DNA of 64,000 nucleotides. It comes from Branchipolynoe longqiensis (taxonomy: Eukaryota > Annelida > Polychaeta > Phyllodocida > Polynoidae). Numbering within the stretch: the first letter of the stretch is position 1; the number at the start of each line of letters is the position of its first letter. The stretch is from positions 89,929,989-89,993,988 of the forward strand of contig CM059190.1 of assembly GCA_030323885.1 (NCBI GenBank), in the 5' to 3' direction. Below the pieces are notes generated by a model. It was not told the DNA's origin, did not search any database, and saw only the letters and a list, made by a program, of their open reading frames with translations. Shown here in pieces: positions 56,001 to 64,000 of this stretch. Made by a program: the position numbers and the translations under genes.

Positions 56001-59000
56001 ACAATGACGGTGTTACTTACACAACAGAAACTAGATAAGTTTTGGGTTACAGCCAACCAGTTGATAGACATATATAGGCCACAGATAAGACAGGTCGCCG
56101 TCCTTATCGGCATTATGATATCGTATGCCCCAGCTATTCTATATGGGGGAGCGCACATAAAGTCACTGGAAATAGACAAAAACCTAGCTTTAGCACGAGC
56201 TAAAGGTAATTTCGAAAAGAAAATGACTATTTCAGACAACGGCTTAACAGATACCGAATGGGACACGCAACCGTGGCTAGCGGTGTTAATGTCGACAGCC
56301 AGAGGCTGCCTCCGATTCCGAAGATCCCGAGGAAACCTGACGCACCAAGGCCCCCTGGTACGACATGGAAACGTATCAACGACTTCGCTGCTAGCATTCC
56401 TTTTCTAAATAAATATCTAGAACAATTCGGATTAGATAAGGTTACTCACACAGGGACAGTCAAGATGTATACCACATACTTAAAAAGTGGGGAGTACATT
56501 GCCTAATCAAGAAAGTGAAACCTATGAATCCGTCTATATCCCAGGTAGCAAGGTTTCTCAGGATGCTAGAAGATGAAGGGTTAGGCTATGGAGCCATTGA
56601 TGCAGCGAGATGTGCATTATTGAAAATTACTGCAGCAGCAATCGTCCACGGACGTGAATTAGGTACGCGTATTCCAGATCAGAGTTCCATCTTTACTGCT
56701 GAGGCACGAGCACTCCTACTCGCGTTAGAGTGCATCGAATCCTCAGCCAGTCGTAAATTCATCATTTTCACTGACTCTTTTTCCTGCCTTCAGGCTTTAA
56801 ACAATAGGAAACTGGACCACCCAATACTACTTAAAGTACTCATTAAACTAAACTCTCTTTCAATAGCAAAATTTGACATTCACCTATGTTGGGTGCCTAG
56901 TCATGTGGGTATCCCAGGAAATGAGAGAGCAGATCAAGCAGCCACTCGAGCCCTGACTGCTCCTTTGGAACACTGTCATATTCCCCACTCTGATCTGAAA
57001 CCTACCATTCAAAAATACATTTGGAACCTATGGCAGATCGAATGGGATGAACACCCAGACAACAAACTCCATAGAATTACCCCCTCCGTGAACGGACTGC
57101 CGCAGAGTCGCCTAGACGGGCGACACGACCAGGTTGTTTTAACAAGATGCCATATTGGCCACTCGTGGCTAACACACATTTTTCTGCTCAAAGGGGAGCC
57201 TCCCCCTGACATTAATACACATTTGATTAAACTGTGTGGATTTCATGGCCCTGCGCCAACAATTTTACACTGCAAACAACATGCATGACCTTTTTACTAA
57301 AGTAAAACAAGAAAACATTTGAGCCTTTTTGAGGGCAGCTGGTTTGTACCAACTCATATAGGTTTTTAAACAAATTTCATCAGTGAATAATACTATCATT
57401 TAGACTTTTATTTAGCTATATGATTGTGAGTTTACAAAATTCATGAGTGTCCATTGACACAAAATTGATTGTATGCTTTTACATGTAAAAGCGATGGTTT
57501 GAACAAAAACAAACATTTCTCGCTGTGAGTAAAGCAACCACCAATCAATCAATCAACTTATTGATAATTATCCCACGAATAGATGGCCAGACTATAGGGA
57601 AACCCCAGATCATTTGCAAAACATTACAACAAAAGACTGGAAAAGTCAACTGGGATTGCAAAACGATTGCTCCAAGACTACTAGATGATATAGGTGAGAC
57701 AAACAAAAACTTTTAACCTCATGTTATTATCATATACAATTGATATACATGCTTGTTTAAAAATAGATAAGCGAGAAATAATAGAATATCAGGATAAAAA
57801 TGCTATTACGTAAAAGTCTCCCTAGCCTGCGGCTAGCCAGAGGCTGTATACTGAGGTAAAATAGATTAGTTAGACGAATCTTACCTGGGTATAGATGGAT
57901 AACTTGTTTTCCCGAGGTATAAGCCTCGTATAGACGTGGGTGAGGGCCCACCCACCACACCCTACCATGTCTATTCAATTGCTTGTACCAAGAAAACGTT
58001 ACAATTACAATATTATTTTAATTTGATTAAGATTGCTGGACCAGAAGTGCTTCCTTCTCCCTCACCCATGTCTATCCGAGGCTTATACCTCGGGAAAACA
58101 ATAGTTATCCATTATACCCAGGTAAGATTCGTCTAACTAATCTATATACATATATAGGATGTATAATCTATTATGCGAATATAAAATGGCGTAGTCTAGC
58201 CTTGCTGTCGCTATGATTACTGAGTATTGATATTATGCCCAATCGCTGGCCGGCTGGGCGTTTGCTCCGAGTCGCCGCCACGAGCGGCCAGTTTTGGCTG
58301 CGAGATTTGCAGAATAGCCACTTGCCAGAATTTCAAACTTTTTGTACCGGTGAGCCTGTATTTGTGCTTTGCCCAGATGCCAAATAAAGTCCGACCCATT
58401 ACCCCCTTCTATTACATAGCCAAGCTTTATATATAGCTCCTATACTGCCGCTGTATACGGGTGTAGAGCTAAGGGGCTCTGGCTATAATTTGGCTACCTG
58501 GGTGCTACTATTTGTGATTTGCGGGTTCCACGCGAGGCGCACACGCAACGCTGCCAGCGCGCACTGGACATAGGGCCGCTGTGCACTGACACTACCCTCG
58601 GCCGTCAGCCCCTGAGAGGGACACCCCTGATTTTTCCTTTCTCAACTAATTACTACGTTTTTGAATTATCAAATGATTACTCCTTGCAGTTACGACCAAA
58701 CGGGATGGCCGAATGAGTAGAGCGTCCGTCTCCTTTTTTTTGAGATTGGGAGATCCGAAACCATGAGCTTGTGGGTTCGAATCTTGGTCGAGTCAAACCA
58801 ATGACGTAAAAATTGATACTTCTTGCTCCCTGGCCAGGCGCTCGGCATTATTAGGATAGGGCAAGACTGGTTGGCTCAGTGTCAGGATGTGACTGAGTGG
58901 GATATCAGGTCATGGTGCTGGTGGGGCAGCACTATAAAGCCACCATGAGTGCGAACTGTCACAAGTCGGTACCCGTCCTGATGTGACCTTAGCTGTTGCT

Positions 59001-59529
59001 AGGACGTAAAACAAACAGAAATCTTGCAGTTAGCGGTAGGGCGGTTGCCCAGATATCGTTATTTACACCGAATTGTTGATTATTGTTTATGTTGCCCATT
59101 GTCAACTGTTGATATCCTACCTTTATATATTATCAATTATTCAATTATTACCTGCTATTACGTTGTAGAATAAAAGAAAATGATATCGCCCTTACATCAT
59201 CTTTGTTGCCTTTCTTCTTCCTACAGATATAAATATATATATTATTTTATATATTTAGCGCTAATTCGATTCATGGTAGGCACTATAAAATTGAAAAAAC
59301 AGCACAGGTTTTAACATGGTCTATTCGTTTCTGTTTCCAGCTTGAGAGGGATGAGCATCAACAGTCGTCCGAGCGGCACACCTTTGCGGCATGGTTGGCC
59401 AGTGTGGTGCATCAGGTCCCGGCGAGCCAGTTCCGGAGCTTCCAGAAGGAAGCATTCACACTCTGCCACCGGTACCTCGAGCAGGTGGAGCCCGAAGCAG
59501 AAGCACCGGCCAGATGGCAAGACTATTAA
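46741..59529 (+). CDS. MADF-BESS domain protein, four exons, 316 aa
   Basis: Exons 46741-47008, 48725-48906, 49228-49539 and 59341-59529 join with matching phases to 316 codons plus TAA. The MADF domain (about residues 35-140) covers FELFDKIVSFFEDRPYFYD, then AAVLKRWRNWRTDYGKM and ALQQWKLRALSFLDPYI. A Ser/Thr/Glu-rich linker follows, and near the end FAAWLASVVHQV ... FQKEAFTLCHRYLEQ looks like a BESS-type interaction helix. Proteins of this kind bind DNA through MADF (a Myb/SANT relative) and dimerise or recruit partners through BESS, in the nucleus. The start ATG has A at -3. It could be a host regulator or a domesticated transposon accessory gene; no transposase is seen next to it. The third intron is 9.8 kb and full of mobile elements. 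Confidence 0.82.
47285..47520 (+). mobile_element. SINE family B copy, diverged
   Basis: 'gttgtggagtggttagagtg', 'gactcctaatctgaaggtcg' and 'ctgccaatttggatttctac' identify it. An internal C run follows box B and the tail is truncated. It lies in MADF intron 1. Confidence 0.8.
47727..48062. mobile_element. 336-bp MITE with 17-bp perfect TIRs and TSD AAAACT
   Basis: Ends CAGGCTGTAGGATTTCA and TGAAATCCTACAGCCTG, flanked by AAAACT at 47721-47726 and 48063-48068. No ORF. Single copy in this window. Confidence 0.85.
48350..48455 (+). mobile_element. SINE-A 3' fragment
   Basis: 'cagcattataaagttgccat' and 'tacccgtcctgatataatct' then 'ttgctaggaggtaaaac'. The 5' half is absent. Confidence 0.65.
48725..48906 (+). 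CDS. MADF gene exon 2
   Basis: 182 bp, acceptor TTGGCAG|CTGCCG, donor GGGCGG|GTAAGC. It encodes the second half of MADF, with the tryptophans of RWRNW and QQWKL. The frame requires the one-base carry from exon 1. Confidence 0.85.
49228..49539 (+). CDS. MADF gene exon 3
   Basis: 104 codons, acceptor TTTCCAG|GGTGAC, donor AAG|GTCAGT, phase 0. It carries a short imperfect repeat (EQETEQATEQVTE), a proline/threonine-rich piece and SRRRKLLLKKSKNK, a likely nuclear localisation signal, before DALYQFMAEKRQKEQ. Confidence 0.85.
49617..49948. mobile_element. MITE family M3 copy
   Basis: Ends AAGCTAAGATTCCTTACATG and TGTAAGGAATCTTAGCTTT. The interior has 'gcattcgcataccgcgtgta' twice near the right end. 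Sister of 12789-13016. The following 49949-50600 shows no gene. Confidence 0.82.
50611..50832 (-). CDS. Unrecognised small basic protein or exon
   Basis: The minus strand reads 73 codons from ATG to TAG. It is Lys/Arg/Glu-rich with KKERKIAAQATRDWKDRMQQ and NPEEYGQYKVKCREACKAYH, predicted helical. TCTTTTTAG|ATGTCC just upstream (minus strand) could be an acceptor, but the frame then has TGA before this ATG. A 'NPEEY.xYK.K.RE' style is seen in various uncharacterised animal and transposon proteins. Function not known; it could be an exon of a gene inside MADF intron 3 or a transposon remnant. Confidence 0.35.
   Translation of the reverse strand: MIAEKHQLPEAADPSSLQPIEKKERKIAAQATRDWKDRMQQNNPEEYGQYKVKCREACKAYHDNSSEQMNADP
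50848..51290. repeat. Local tandem duplications
   Basis: 'acatctaaaaagattgaaag' ... 'taattttatttctgg' is repeated at 50848 and 50921 (~73-bp unit), and 'ctgcctccccaaaatctaag' recurs at ~51185 (~170-bp unit). They lie just upstream (minus strand) of the small ORF at 50611-50832. Confidence 0.65.
51337..51925 (-). mobile_element. SINE family C, two direct copies
   Basis: 'cgggccagtgtgctaaccat' (box A side) and 'gggactcgaacccacatctc' (box B) on the complementary strand, followed by 'ccctggaattgtaagtcttg' and 'ttacatacatacaggcaatg'. The second copy begins at ~51597, so the two are about 310 bp apart. Confidence 0.82.
51926..52664. other. MADF intron 3, unassigned
   Basis: 'ggctcacggcaccaatgtaa' to 'gtagtgaagagcagtagcac' (51920-52075) may be another short element with a small palindrome (GCTCTTCAC ... 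GTGAAGAGC). No gene seen. Confidence 0.35.
52938..53207 (+). pseudogene. DIRS2 gag N-terminal remnant
   Basis: ATG at 52938 opens MTETDSPLFYRHLYTDRERY and meets TGA soon after. The frame ends in SSDSE, exactly where the LINE/SINE insertion starts. The same SSDSESDS reading resumes at 54410. Confidence 0.5.
53220..54025 (+). pseudogene. LINE RNase H and C-terminal zinc-finger region
   Basis: IYTDGSKDQ (first Asp), then after a shift near 53275 FTAEAQALLLALECI (Glu), VIYSDSFSCLLA (Asp) and GHAGIQGNEQADRAAKKA (last Asp). The C-terminal RRDQVVLSRCRIGHSWLTH and CFGCQSPLTLKHILLNC form the zinc-binding end typical of RNase H-bearing Jockey/I-group LINEs. It was the 3' part of ORF2. One frameshift; truncated at its 5' end. 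Confidence 0.88.
54065..54407 (+). mobile_element. SINE family A, full length
   Basis: Best-preserved head: 'gggatggccgaatgagttgg' (box A) and 'gtgggttcgaaccttggtcg' (box B). Tail 'gctaggatgtaaaacaacaa' then CAAACAAACA. It is joined at its 5' side to LINE 3' sequence with no sign of a separate TSD. Confidence 0.92.
54408..55270 (+). pseudogene. DIRS2 gag-like ORF
   Basis: After a TAG at ~54542 a 233-codon open frame runs 54569-55270. It is helical first (MDAGIHLSDERRRFETV, NRMQMENKFSSLAPG), then a very Arg/Gly/Pro-rich end (FRFRRGGRPARGIRPTRERP). It is likely a nucleic-acid-binding structural protein. Position before RT and basic C-terminus fit DIRS ORF1; recognition is by layout rather than by a named domain. 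Confidence 0.7.
55345..56408 (+). pseudogene. DIRS2 RT with internal deletions
   Basis: Compared with copy 1: a TAA at ~55447, about 105 bp deleted near 55800 (the segment with MPNGLACAPRLF is gone), and ~700 bp deleted near 56245, joining GNFEKKMTISDNG directly to TEWDTQPWLAV. RNase H and the methylase segment are therefore absent. VDLRDAYY and YIDDS remain. Confidence 0.85.
56515..57288 (+). pseudogene. Chimeric frame: DIRS recombinase N-part fused to LINE RNase H
   Basis: 257 codons open. Residues 1-38 (MKPMNPSISQVARFLRMLED ... DAARCALLKI) are the N-terminal region of the DIRS recombinase. From TAAAIVHGREL onward it is LINE RNase H: FTAEARALLLALECI, FTDSFSCLQA and SHVGIPGNERADQAA. The first RNase H Asp strand is missing because the LINE copy starts after it. 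The zinc-finger end is shortened (the first Cys pair is deleted). The fusion arises exactly at an insertion with TSD. Confidence 0.85.
56630..57557 (+). mobile_element. LINE 3' copy inserted in DIRS2 recombinase
   Basis: Flanked by TTATTGAAAATTA (56617-56629) and TTATTGATAATTA (57558-57570), 12 of 13 matching. After the second repeat the DIRS sequence continues. The 3' end is (AATC)n: 'ccaccaatcaatcaatcaac'. Same LINE family as 53208-54060, but with its own 3' UTR and tail. Confidence 0.87.
57558..58140 (+). repeat. DIRS2 recombinase remnant and terminal region
   Basis: A short piece continues the recombinase region after the LINE, then 'agcctgcggctagccagagg' and 'cccgaggtataagcctcg' with inverted partners at 58078-58140. 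Nearly the same as 37905-38260. Confidence 0.78.
58141..58692. other. MADF intron 3, GC-richer unassigned sequence
   Basis: 'ggatgtataatctattatgc' and 'cccaatcgctggccggctgg' distantly match 33340-33560 ('gtatgtataattaattatgc', 'tccaatcgctgacttgcccg'). Possibly an old repeat next to which both DIRS copies lie; no gene seen. Confidence 0.4.
58693..59022 (+). mobile_element. SINE family A, full length with TSD
   Basis: Flanked by CTTGCAGTTA at 58683-58692 and 59023-59032. Box A 'gggatggccgaatgagtaga', box B GTGGGTTCGAATC. An internal 8-T run. The clean TSD marks the exact SINE-A ends. Confidence 0.92.
59341..59529 (+). CDS. MADF gene exon 4 (BESS-like end)
   Basis: Acceptor TTTCTGTTTCCAG|CTTGAG, 62 codons and TAA. 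It continues the helix QELLVK-LERDEHQQSSERHT from exon 3 and ends VEPEAEAPARWQDY. The high GC and Glu/Gln content match exon 3, which supports joining across the 9.8-kb intron. Confidence 0.8.
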   Translation, partial: LERDEHQQSSERHTFAAWLASVVHQVPASQFRSFQKEAFTLCHRYLEQVEPEAEAPARWQDY

Positions 59530-59559
59530 TTAGTCAGACAGGAAGAGGTGACCGACTCA

Positions 59560-59755
59560 AGTTTGTAAAAACTTGATCCATAGGGCCAGTGCAGGAGGGC
59601 GAGATACTTATTTTTGTAAATAACGTAATAAAAACCCTGATGTATAGAGAGAGCCTGGTGTCGGAGGGCGAGGCACTTATTTGTGTAAATCACTCTAAAA
59701 AAACACTTGATGCAGAGCCTTGAGTAGGAGGGCGACACACATTTTTGTGAATCTA
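59560..59755. repeat. Three ~75-bp tandem units in the MADF 3' UTR
   Basis: Each unit has 'aggagggcgagatacttatt', 'ttgtaaat' and 'cttgatgca'-like parts. It starts ~30 bp after the stop. A possible poly(A) signal AATAAA lies near 60086. Confidence 0.8.
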
Positions 59756-59777
59756 ATCAAGATTGCAATGCATGCAC

Positions 59778-59955
59778 CCAAAGCTGCATATTCCGATGAA
59801 AGCATTAAATTTTCGACAAGACAATTATCTAAATTTGCTTCTACATATCCAACTTAAGATAACTTCATTTTTTTAGCATTCATTGCATCATAAGAGAATA
59901 CTAAGTCATTGCAATAGAACCTATTAGCGCAGCAGTTTTGGCGTGCTTGTCAACT
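59778..59955 (+). mobile_element. MITE M1 partial copy
   Basis: 'agctgcatattccgatgaaa' to 'ttggcgtgcttgtcaa'; the right half is lost. The remaining 59956-60734 stretch shows no gene besides AT-rich sequence. Confidence 0.65.
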
Positions 59956-60734
59956 GTACACCTTCCTTGAATTTGACACCAAACTCATCAGATATTAGAC
60001 CGCACTGCAATTTTGTAAATCACTTTGTACAAAAAAAAACAAGACATCTTTTTTTGGTAAGACATTTTTGTTTGTAATATACTGTAAATAAAACTTGTTC
60101 AATCTTCACAAATTCTTAATTGTCATGGGTTCAAATGAAATACACCTTTTAGGTACTACTTTTCAAATTCAATCGTTATCATAAAAAAAAAAGTTTTGTA
60201 CTATCCCTCAAAAAGTTATGAAAAATTCTCTAATCATATGACTTATAGACATCCTCACCAATTATTTGTATTGTCTATAATCAAAGCATACCAGTAGTCA
60301 ATCACACCACACAGTTCTGAGTGCTAGTAGTTGTAGTTCAGGTCAGCCTCTTGCCAGGTCAGCTCCCTCTTGAAGGGTGGGCTCCCAGACCTGTGCACCC
60401 GATCTCGCAGCTTTCTGTGTTATCAAAGCTATTTTCCGTATTCTTGAATGACTTTCTCTATCACATTTACAATGAGAAATAAACAATTACATAATGTCCA
60501 GAAGCAAACGTTTCATGCTTGATAATAAGTTCCCTTCAAAACCACAAGCCTATTACAGACCTGTGCGCCTGTGTATTCTGAAAGTCATTTTCACTATTTC
60601 TTTCAGAGACCTAGTAATACTTTCACTATTTGTACAGACACGATCAGTAACTTTTAGTAATAAAAAATACACCCACGTACAACAAACGTTTGACGGATAG
60701 TGATTAAGAGGGATAACAAGTCCATAAAAACAGG

Positions 60735-61285
60735 GACGTACATCCTCACGTTTGATACACCGTTTCCACCCAAGAATTTGAAAGTTGGATACCTCAGCGT
60801 TGCAGTGGATTTGTTCATACCAAATCCGCTCCGCTGTTTCTGATGCCAGAAATTCGGTCATGGTAAGGATTCATGTCGTAACGAAACGACATGTTTCCGG
60901 TGCGGTCAGAAGGGTCGCGATGGCACTGAGTGCCATGACCAGGCAAAATGTGTCAATTACCTGGGTGACCATATGGCCGCATCCAAAGACTGTCCTGTTT
61001 AGATCAAAGAAAAAACAATTCAACGCATAAAAACAGAGCATGGGCTGAGCTATCCGGCAGCTCGGAGGATGGTTGAAGGTAATACACCTTCACCAACCAC
61101 CAGGAGCTATGCCGCGATAGTGAAGCCTTCAAACAGGTCAGTTGACTGCAAGACCGAGTTAACGTGGTTGACTGGGGAGAAGCCCAAGGCTGTACCCCCA
61201 GTCCATCACTTGACCAAGTCAACCAAAGAAAACAACGTCGGTGCAAATGCCAGGGATTCCAAATCGGAGAACGCCTAAGGAAAAT
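60735..61285 (+). pseudogene. LINE ORF1 fragment with zinc knuckles
   Basis: Reads TYILTFDTPFPPKNLKVGYL, IPNPLRCF(stop)CQKFGHGKDSC, CFRCGQKGRDGTEC and CVNYLGDHMAASKDCPV(stop), then SYPAARRMVEG and TRSYAAIV. These are the CCHC knuckles and following region of Jockey-group ORF1 proteins, which bind the LINE RNA. Two in-frame stops and an altered third knuckle make it a dead copy. It may be the 5' part of the same family whose RNase H lies at 53.2 and 56.6 kb. Confidence 0.82.
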
Positions 61286-61677
61286 ATTCCTATTAAAAAG
61301 GCTACGGTTTTAAAACGTAAACCGAAAGTTGTTTCGGACAGAGTCTGCTGGGTTAGAAGTGAGGAATAGTGTTCGTCAATTCCCGATGAAGGGCCCGGGA
61401 CGTCACGTGAAGCGTGATCGTGACGCCAGAGTCTCGTAGGGTGGTTCTGGGTGTGTCCAGTAGGGGGCAAGTAAGGGGGGGGGGAACAGTCCAGAATGCG
61501 CCACCGTAGGGCTCCTTGTTCACGCGCAAATTACCCATGTTGGCGAACCATCATGAACAATTTACCAGGCGAACAAGCAGCCCATGTTATGGAATTTTTA
61601 ATGAACAAGCCGTGTAAAACAGCAAGTACAGTGAGGAAGAGCAATACGATGACAGTTGGAAAGTTTGACTCAGGCCC

Positions 61678-62200
61678 TCAACCAGATACTGAGAGGGCCT
61701 GTGCCGCTGAAGGGAAGGCGGCCTTGGGGACGTAGGTGTAGACGCCGGAGGCCCGCCAGTTCCCCAAGAGCCGGACCTCGTCCAGGGATGCACCGGCCTT
61801 GGCGCAGGCCTGGGCCCCTCCCCTCCATAGGCTGTGTAGTGCGTACGACTCCGGGCGAGGGAGTCGTGCGGCACGGAGGGCAGCCAGAATGGTCGGGGCG
61901 GCCAGCGGGGATCCGTCGGGGAGGGCGAAGGCCGGGTCGTCTGGGGAGGACCTGGCGGTCCTCCTGTATGCCCGCCAGGCCTTGACGGGGCAGATGGTGT
62001 GGTGTTGGTTCGGCCGGACTATGATGGAGAAGGCGTCCGCCGCGGACCTGGTGGTCTTGGTTGATCGGACATGTAGGACTAGGTGTGTCCTGGCGTCTTG
62101 GACATCGCGGTCTTTGATGGTGTGTCCCAGGTCACCCCTTCGTTACCCTGCCTCAGGAGGGTTAAGTACCCCCTGAGGAGAGCGGTGGCCAGGACCCCCG
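61678..62200 (-). pseudogene. Tyrosine recombinase fragment, GC-rich
   Basis: The minus-strand frame ends at TGA (61678-61680). It reads HTIKDRDVQDARTHLVLHV, AWRAYRRTARSS, YALHSLWRGGAQACAKAG and LLGNWRASGVYTYVP. The last two match the H..R and W..Y motifs of tyrosine recombinases. In the usual form of this box (HSxRRGGA) the first R is catalytic; here it is W. Upstream (toward 62200) the frame shifts and there is no complete N-terminus. It resembles Crypton or YR-retroelement recombinases. GC content is clearly above its surroundings. Confidence 0.7.
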
Positions 62201-62235
62201 CGACTCGGAAGTGGTCCCGTGATGTGGTGGAGGAG

Positions 62236-63779
62236 TTGTGGCGTTTTTTAAATATTTAAAAAAAATATTTTTATTGAGGCTGTATTTATTCTGTCCATAG
62301 CATGTAAGCCTGGGTACCCAGGCTTGTTTTCAATGCTGGCCAGCTATAGTGTCGGTGTTGTCTTACCAAACAGTAGCTGCTGATAAGTTATTTGATTGTC
62401 CGCATTTCAGTAGCAGATAGATAGTATGTTGGTACGTTTAGGAGCCTATGTTAGTTTTTTTAGGCCCTCTTGGCATTGTATTTTTGTTCTATTCCTATTA
62501 CCATGTTAGTTGTTTTCTTAAGGGTCTATGTTAGTGTTTTGGGGTTTTCTTGGGAAGAGTTTTCCGCTTTTTTCTACTTAATTCTATACTAGCCTATTTT
62601 ATTTACATGTCCATAGGCTTGTACGTAATAGGTGGTTGAGTTATGTTTGTTTGAAATTGATTTGATTTATATTGTTGTTGGATATGTTATCTGGCTTTTA
62701 TATTTCCGGTTATCCCGCCCTGGGCTGTCCAGTTGGTGGGCCGTGACATATCACCTGCCCCCTTGTGGTGCAGTTCATTTGGGGTTCCCAGTTTTTATTT
62801 TGCACAGATATTTTTTGTACGTTTTTAGGTCAGGGATTTGTCTTTCTTTCACCGTCTGCGCATTCCATGCCTTGGCGGCCATTTCCAGTGTGCTCCTTTC
62901 ATGGGCTTTGATCTGGCTTCTGGTCTGTCTTTAGTGGTGCCTTGCTTGCTCTGGTGTCCCTTAGTGGTTGGGTTAGACGCTTAATGTCTTGGCTATATTG
63001 GATTATCCTTCTGTTTTCTGGTAGCTTTACTTTGGTTCTTTTGTGTAGGTCATAAGTGGGGTGTAGTTTGTCTACTTTCAGGCATATTTTCAGGGCCCTA
63101 TTTTGTAGTATCTGCAATTTTTTAAGTAGCTCTTTTTTAGCACCCATGTAGATTACATCCCCATAGTCAAAGTAGGGGAGTACCATGCCTTTGAAGATTT
63201 TTATTGACATATCTTGTGTCATATAGTTTCTTAGTTTAGCAAATAGCCATAGTTTGTGATTTACTTTTTGTATGATTTTTGTTAAACACAGATTGTAGTT
63301 TAGCTGGCTATCCAGTTCTAGGCCTAGGTATTTGTAGTGATTTACACTTTCCAGTGTTTGGTTTCCTAGTGTGCATTGTAGGTTTCTTCCTGTGATTGCT
63401 GTATGTGAGAAGAGTACTGTTTTAGATTTATTTGCATTGATGGTTATTTTATTGGATTCACACCAGCTGTCCAGTTTTAGCAGGAGGTTGTTCAGTTTGG
63501 TTGCTACCTCCTCTACTGTGCTTCCTTCTGCATATATGACAGTGTCATCCGCATATAGCTGGAGACATTTTGTCTCCAGCCATTTTTCTAGGTCATTTAT
63601 GTATAGTATAAATAGTAGTGGTCCCAGGACTGATCCTTGGGGTACACCACAGGTGATAGTTTGTTGGTCTGAGAGTACCATTTACTTTAGTTTTTTGCTG
63701 CCCGTTGTTTAGGTAGCATTTTATTCAGTTTATTGATTTGGATTTAATGCCCATGTTGTTTAATTTTCTTATTAATGTC
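62236..63779 (-). mobile_element. LINE, same family as 19585-22067, 5' truncated
   Basis: On the minus strand: RT from GIKSKSINWIKCYL through GVPQGSVLGPLLFILYINDL and LQLYADDTVIYAEGS to TKVKLPENRRII (main frame 63681-62899), then a frame change and the 3' UTR with 'agcctgggtacccaggctt' and the T-rich (A-rich) end at 62240-62270. It is bounded at its 5' side by a SINE-C. Confidence 0.87.
62899..63681 (-). pseudogene. RT domain of the second LINE copy
   Basis: 260 codons open, with GVPQGSVLGPLLF and YADDT as in the first copy. The two copies align throughout (IKIFKGMVLPYFDYGDV in both). A short deletion and shift near 62985 removes part of the C-terminus (LKTLAYSYSQ becomes QYSQ). The N-terminal half of RT is missing. 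Confidence 0.87.
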
Positions 63780-64000
63780 GTGGGGGTGATGAAAATGGGA
63801 AATATTGTGCCTAGAGTGGGACTCGAACCCACATCTCTTTGCATTCCGGGCCAGTGTGCTAACCATTACACCATCTAAGCTCCCTGATATCAACACACTC
63901 CCCATGCCTACCTGTCTATGTGGTTACTTGCCTGAGAGGTCAGTGCAGACCACTACAATCGTCCCCCTGGAATTGTAAGTCTTGTAATGCTTACAATTAC
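63780..64000 (-). mobile_element. SINE family C copy, runs off the window
   Basis: 'gatgaaaatgggaaatattg', 'gggactcgaacccacatctc' and 'cgggccagtgtgctaaccat', then 'ccctggaattgtaagtcttg'. Nearly identical to the copies at 51.4-51.9 kb. Confidence 0.88.

Larger units (their letters stand above)
52665..58140 (+). mobile_element. DIRS-type retrotransposon, copy 2, internally deleted and hit by LINEs
   Basis: Left end 'tacctcggtatacaggctag' with 'gagaaggaagcacttccgg' is inverted relative to 'aagtgcttccttctccct' at 58044-58061 and 'tatactgaggtaaaatag' at 57848-57865. Inside, in order: gag remnant, LINE/SINE insertion (53208-54407), gag (to 55270), RT with deletions, partial recombinase, LINE insertion (56630-57557), recombinase remnant, terminal repeats. 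It lies in MADF intron 3 on the gene's strand. Compared with copy 1 it keeps gag but has lost RNase H, the methylase segment and most of the recombinase. Confidence 0.85.

Overview
This is a window of animal nuclear DNA, most likely from a mollusc. The evidence is intron-split genes with GT-AG sites, a dense load of SINEs, LINEs, MITEs and DIRS elements, and a tRNA-derived SINE (6725-7062 and 18867-19150) whose body and 'gtcgttaaataaaaca' tail look like a SINE I know from mollusc genomes. The assignment rests on that recognition, not on a search. There is no bacterial or viral gene organisation.

Region 1 (about 3.2-30 kb, + strand) is the 3' part of a ferlin gene of the dysferlin/myoferlin type. 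Twelve exons with matching phases encode the linker, the last two C2 domains and the C-terminal membrane anchor. Two alternative last exons follow, at 25679-25711 and 29368-29397, each with a strong acceptor. The 5' exons lie to the left of the window. The introns are packed with tandem arrays, tRNA-derived SINEs and a TTAA-flanked MITE family, and one intron holds a LINE with an RT of the CR1/L2 kind. Several arrays begin within tens of bases of a 5' splice site, and exons 3 and 8 have degenerate copies of their own acceptors upstream.

Region 2 (34-38.3 kb, + strand) is a DIRS-type retrotransposon with RT, RNase H, a Dam-methylase-like segment and an intact 369-aa tyrosine recombinase. The RT/RNase H frame is broken. 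Its 5' end is replaced by two direct ~475-bp repeats.

Region 3 (39-46.6 kb) is intergenic DNA with nested TIR elements, a LINE 3' end on the - strand, a LINE endonuclease fragment on the + strand, and a foldback element that ends about 130 bp before the next gene.

Region 4 (46.7-59.5 kb, + strand) is a four-exon gene for a 316-aa MADF-BESS protein. Its 9.8-kb third intron contains a second, internally deleted DIRS element. That element was itself hit twice by LINE RNase H fragments, both bounded by recognisable target-site duplications. One insertion fuses the recombinase N-terminus in frame to a LINE RNase H.

Region 5 (59.6-64 kb) holds a LINE ORF1 fragment with zinc knuckles, a GC-rich tyrosine-recombinase fragment on the - strand, a second copy of the CR1/L2-like LINE on the - strand, and a SINE that runs off the end. 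The only likely host genes are the ferlin and the MADF-BESS gene. Most of the rest is mobile DNA in layers whose relative order can be read from nesting.
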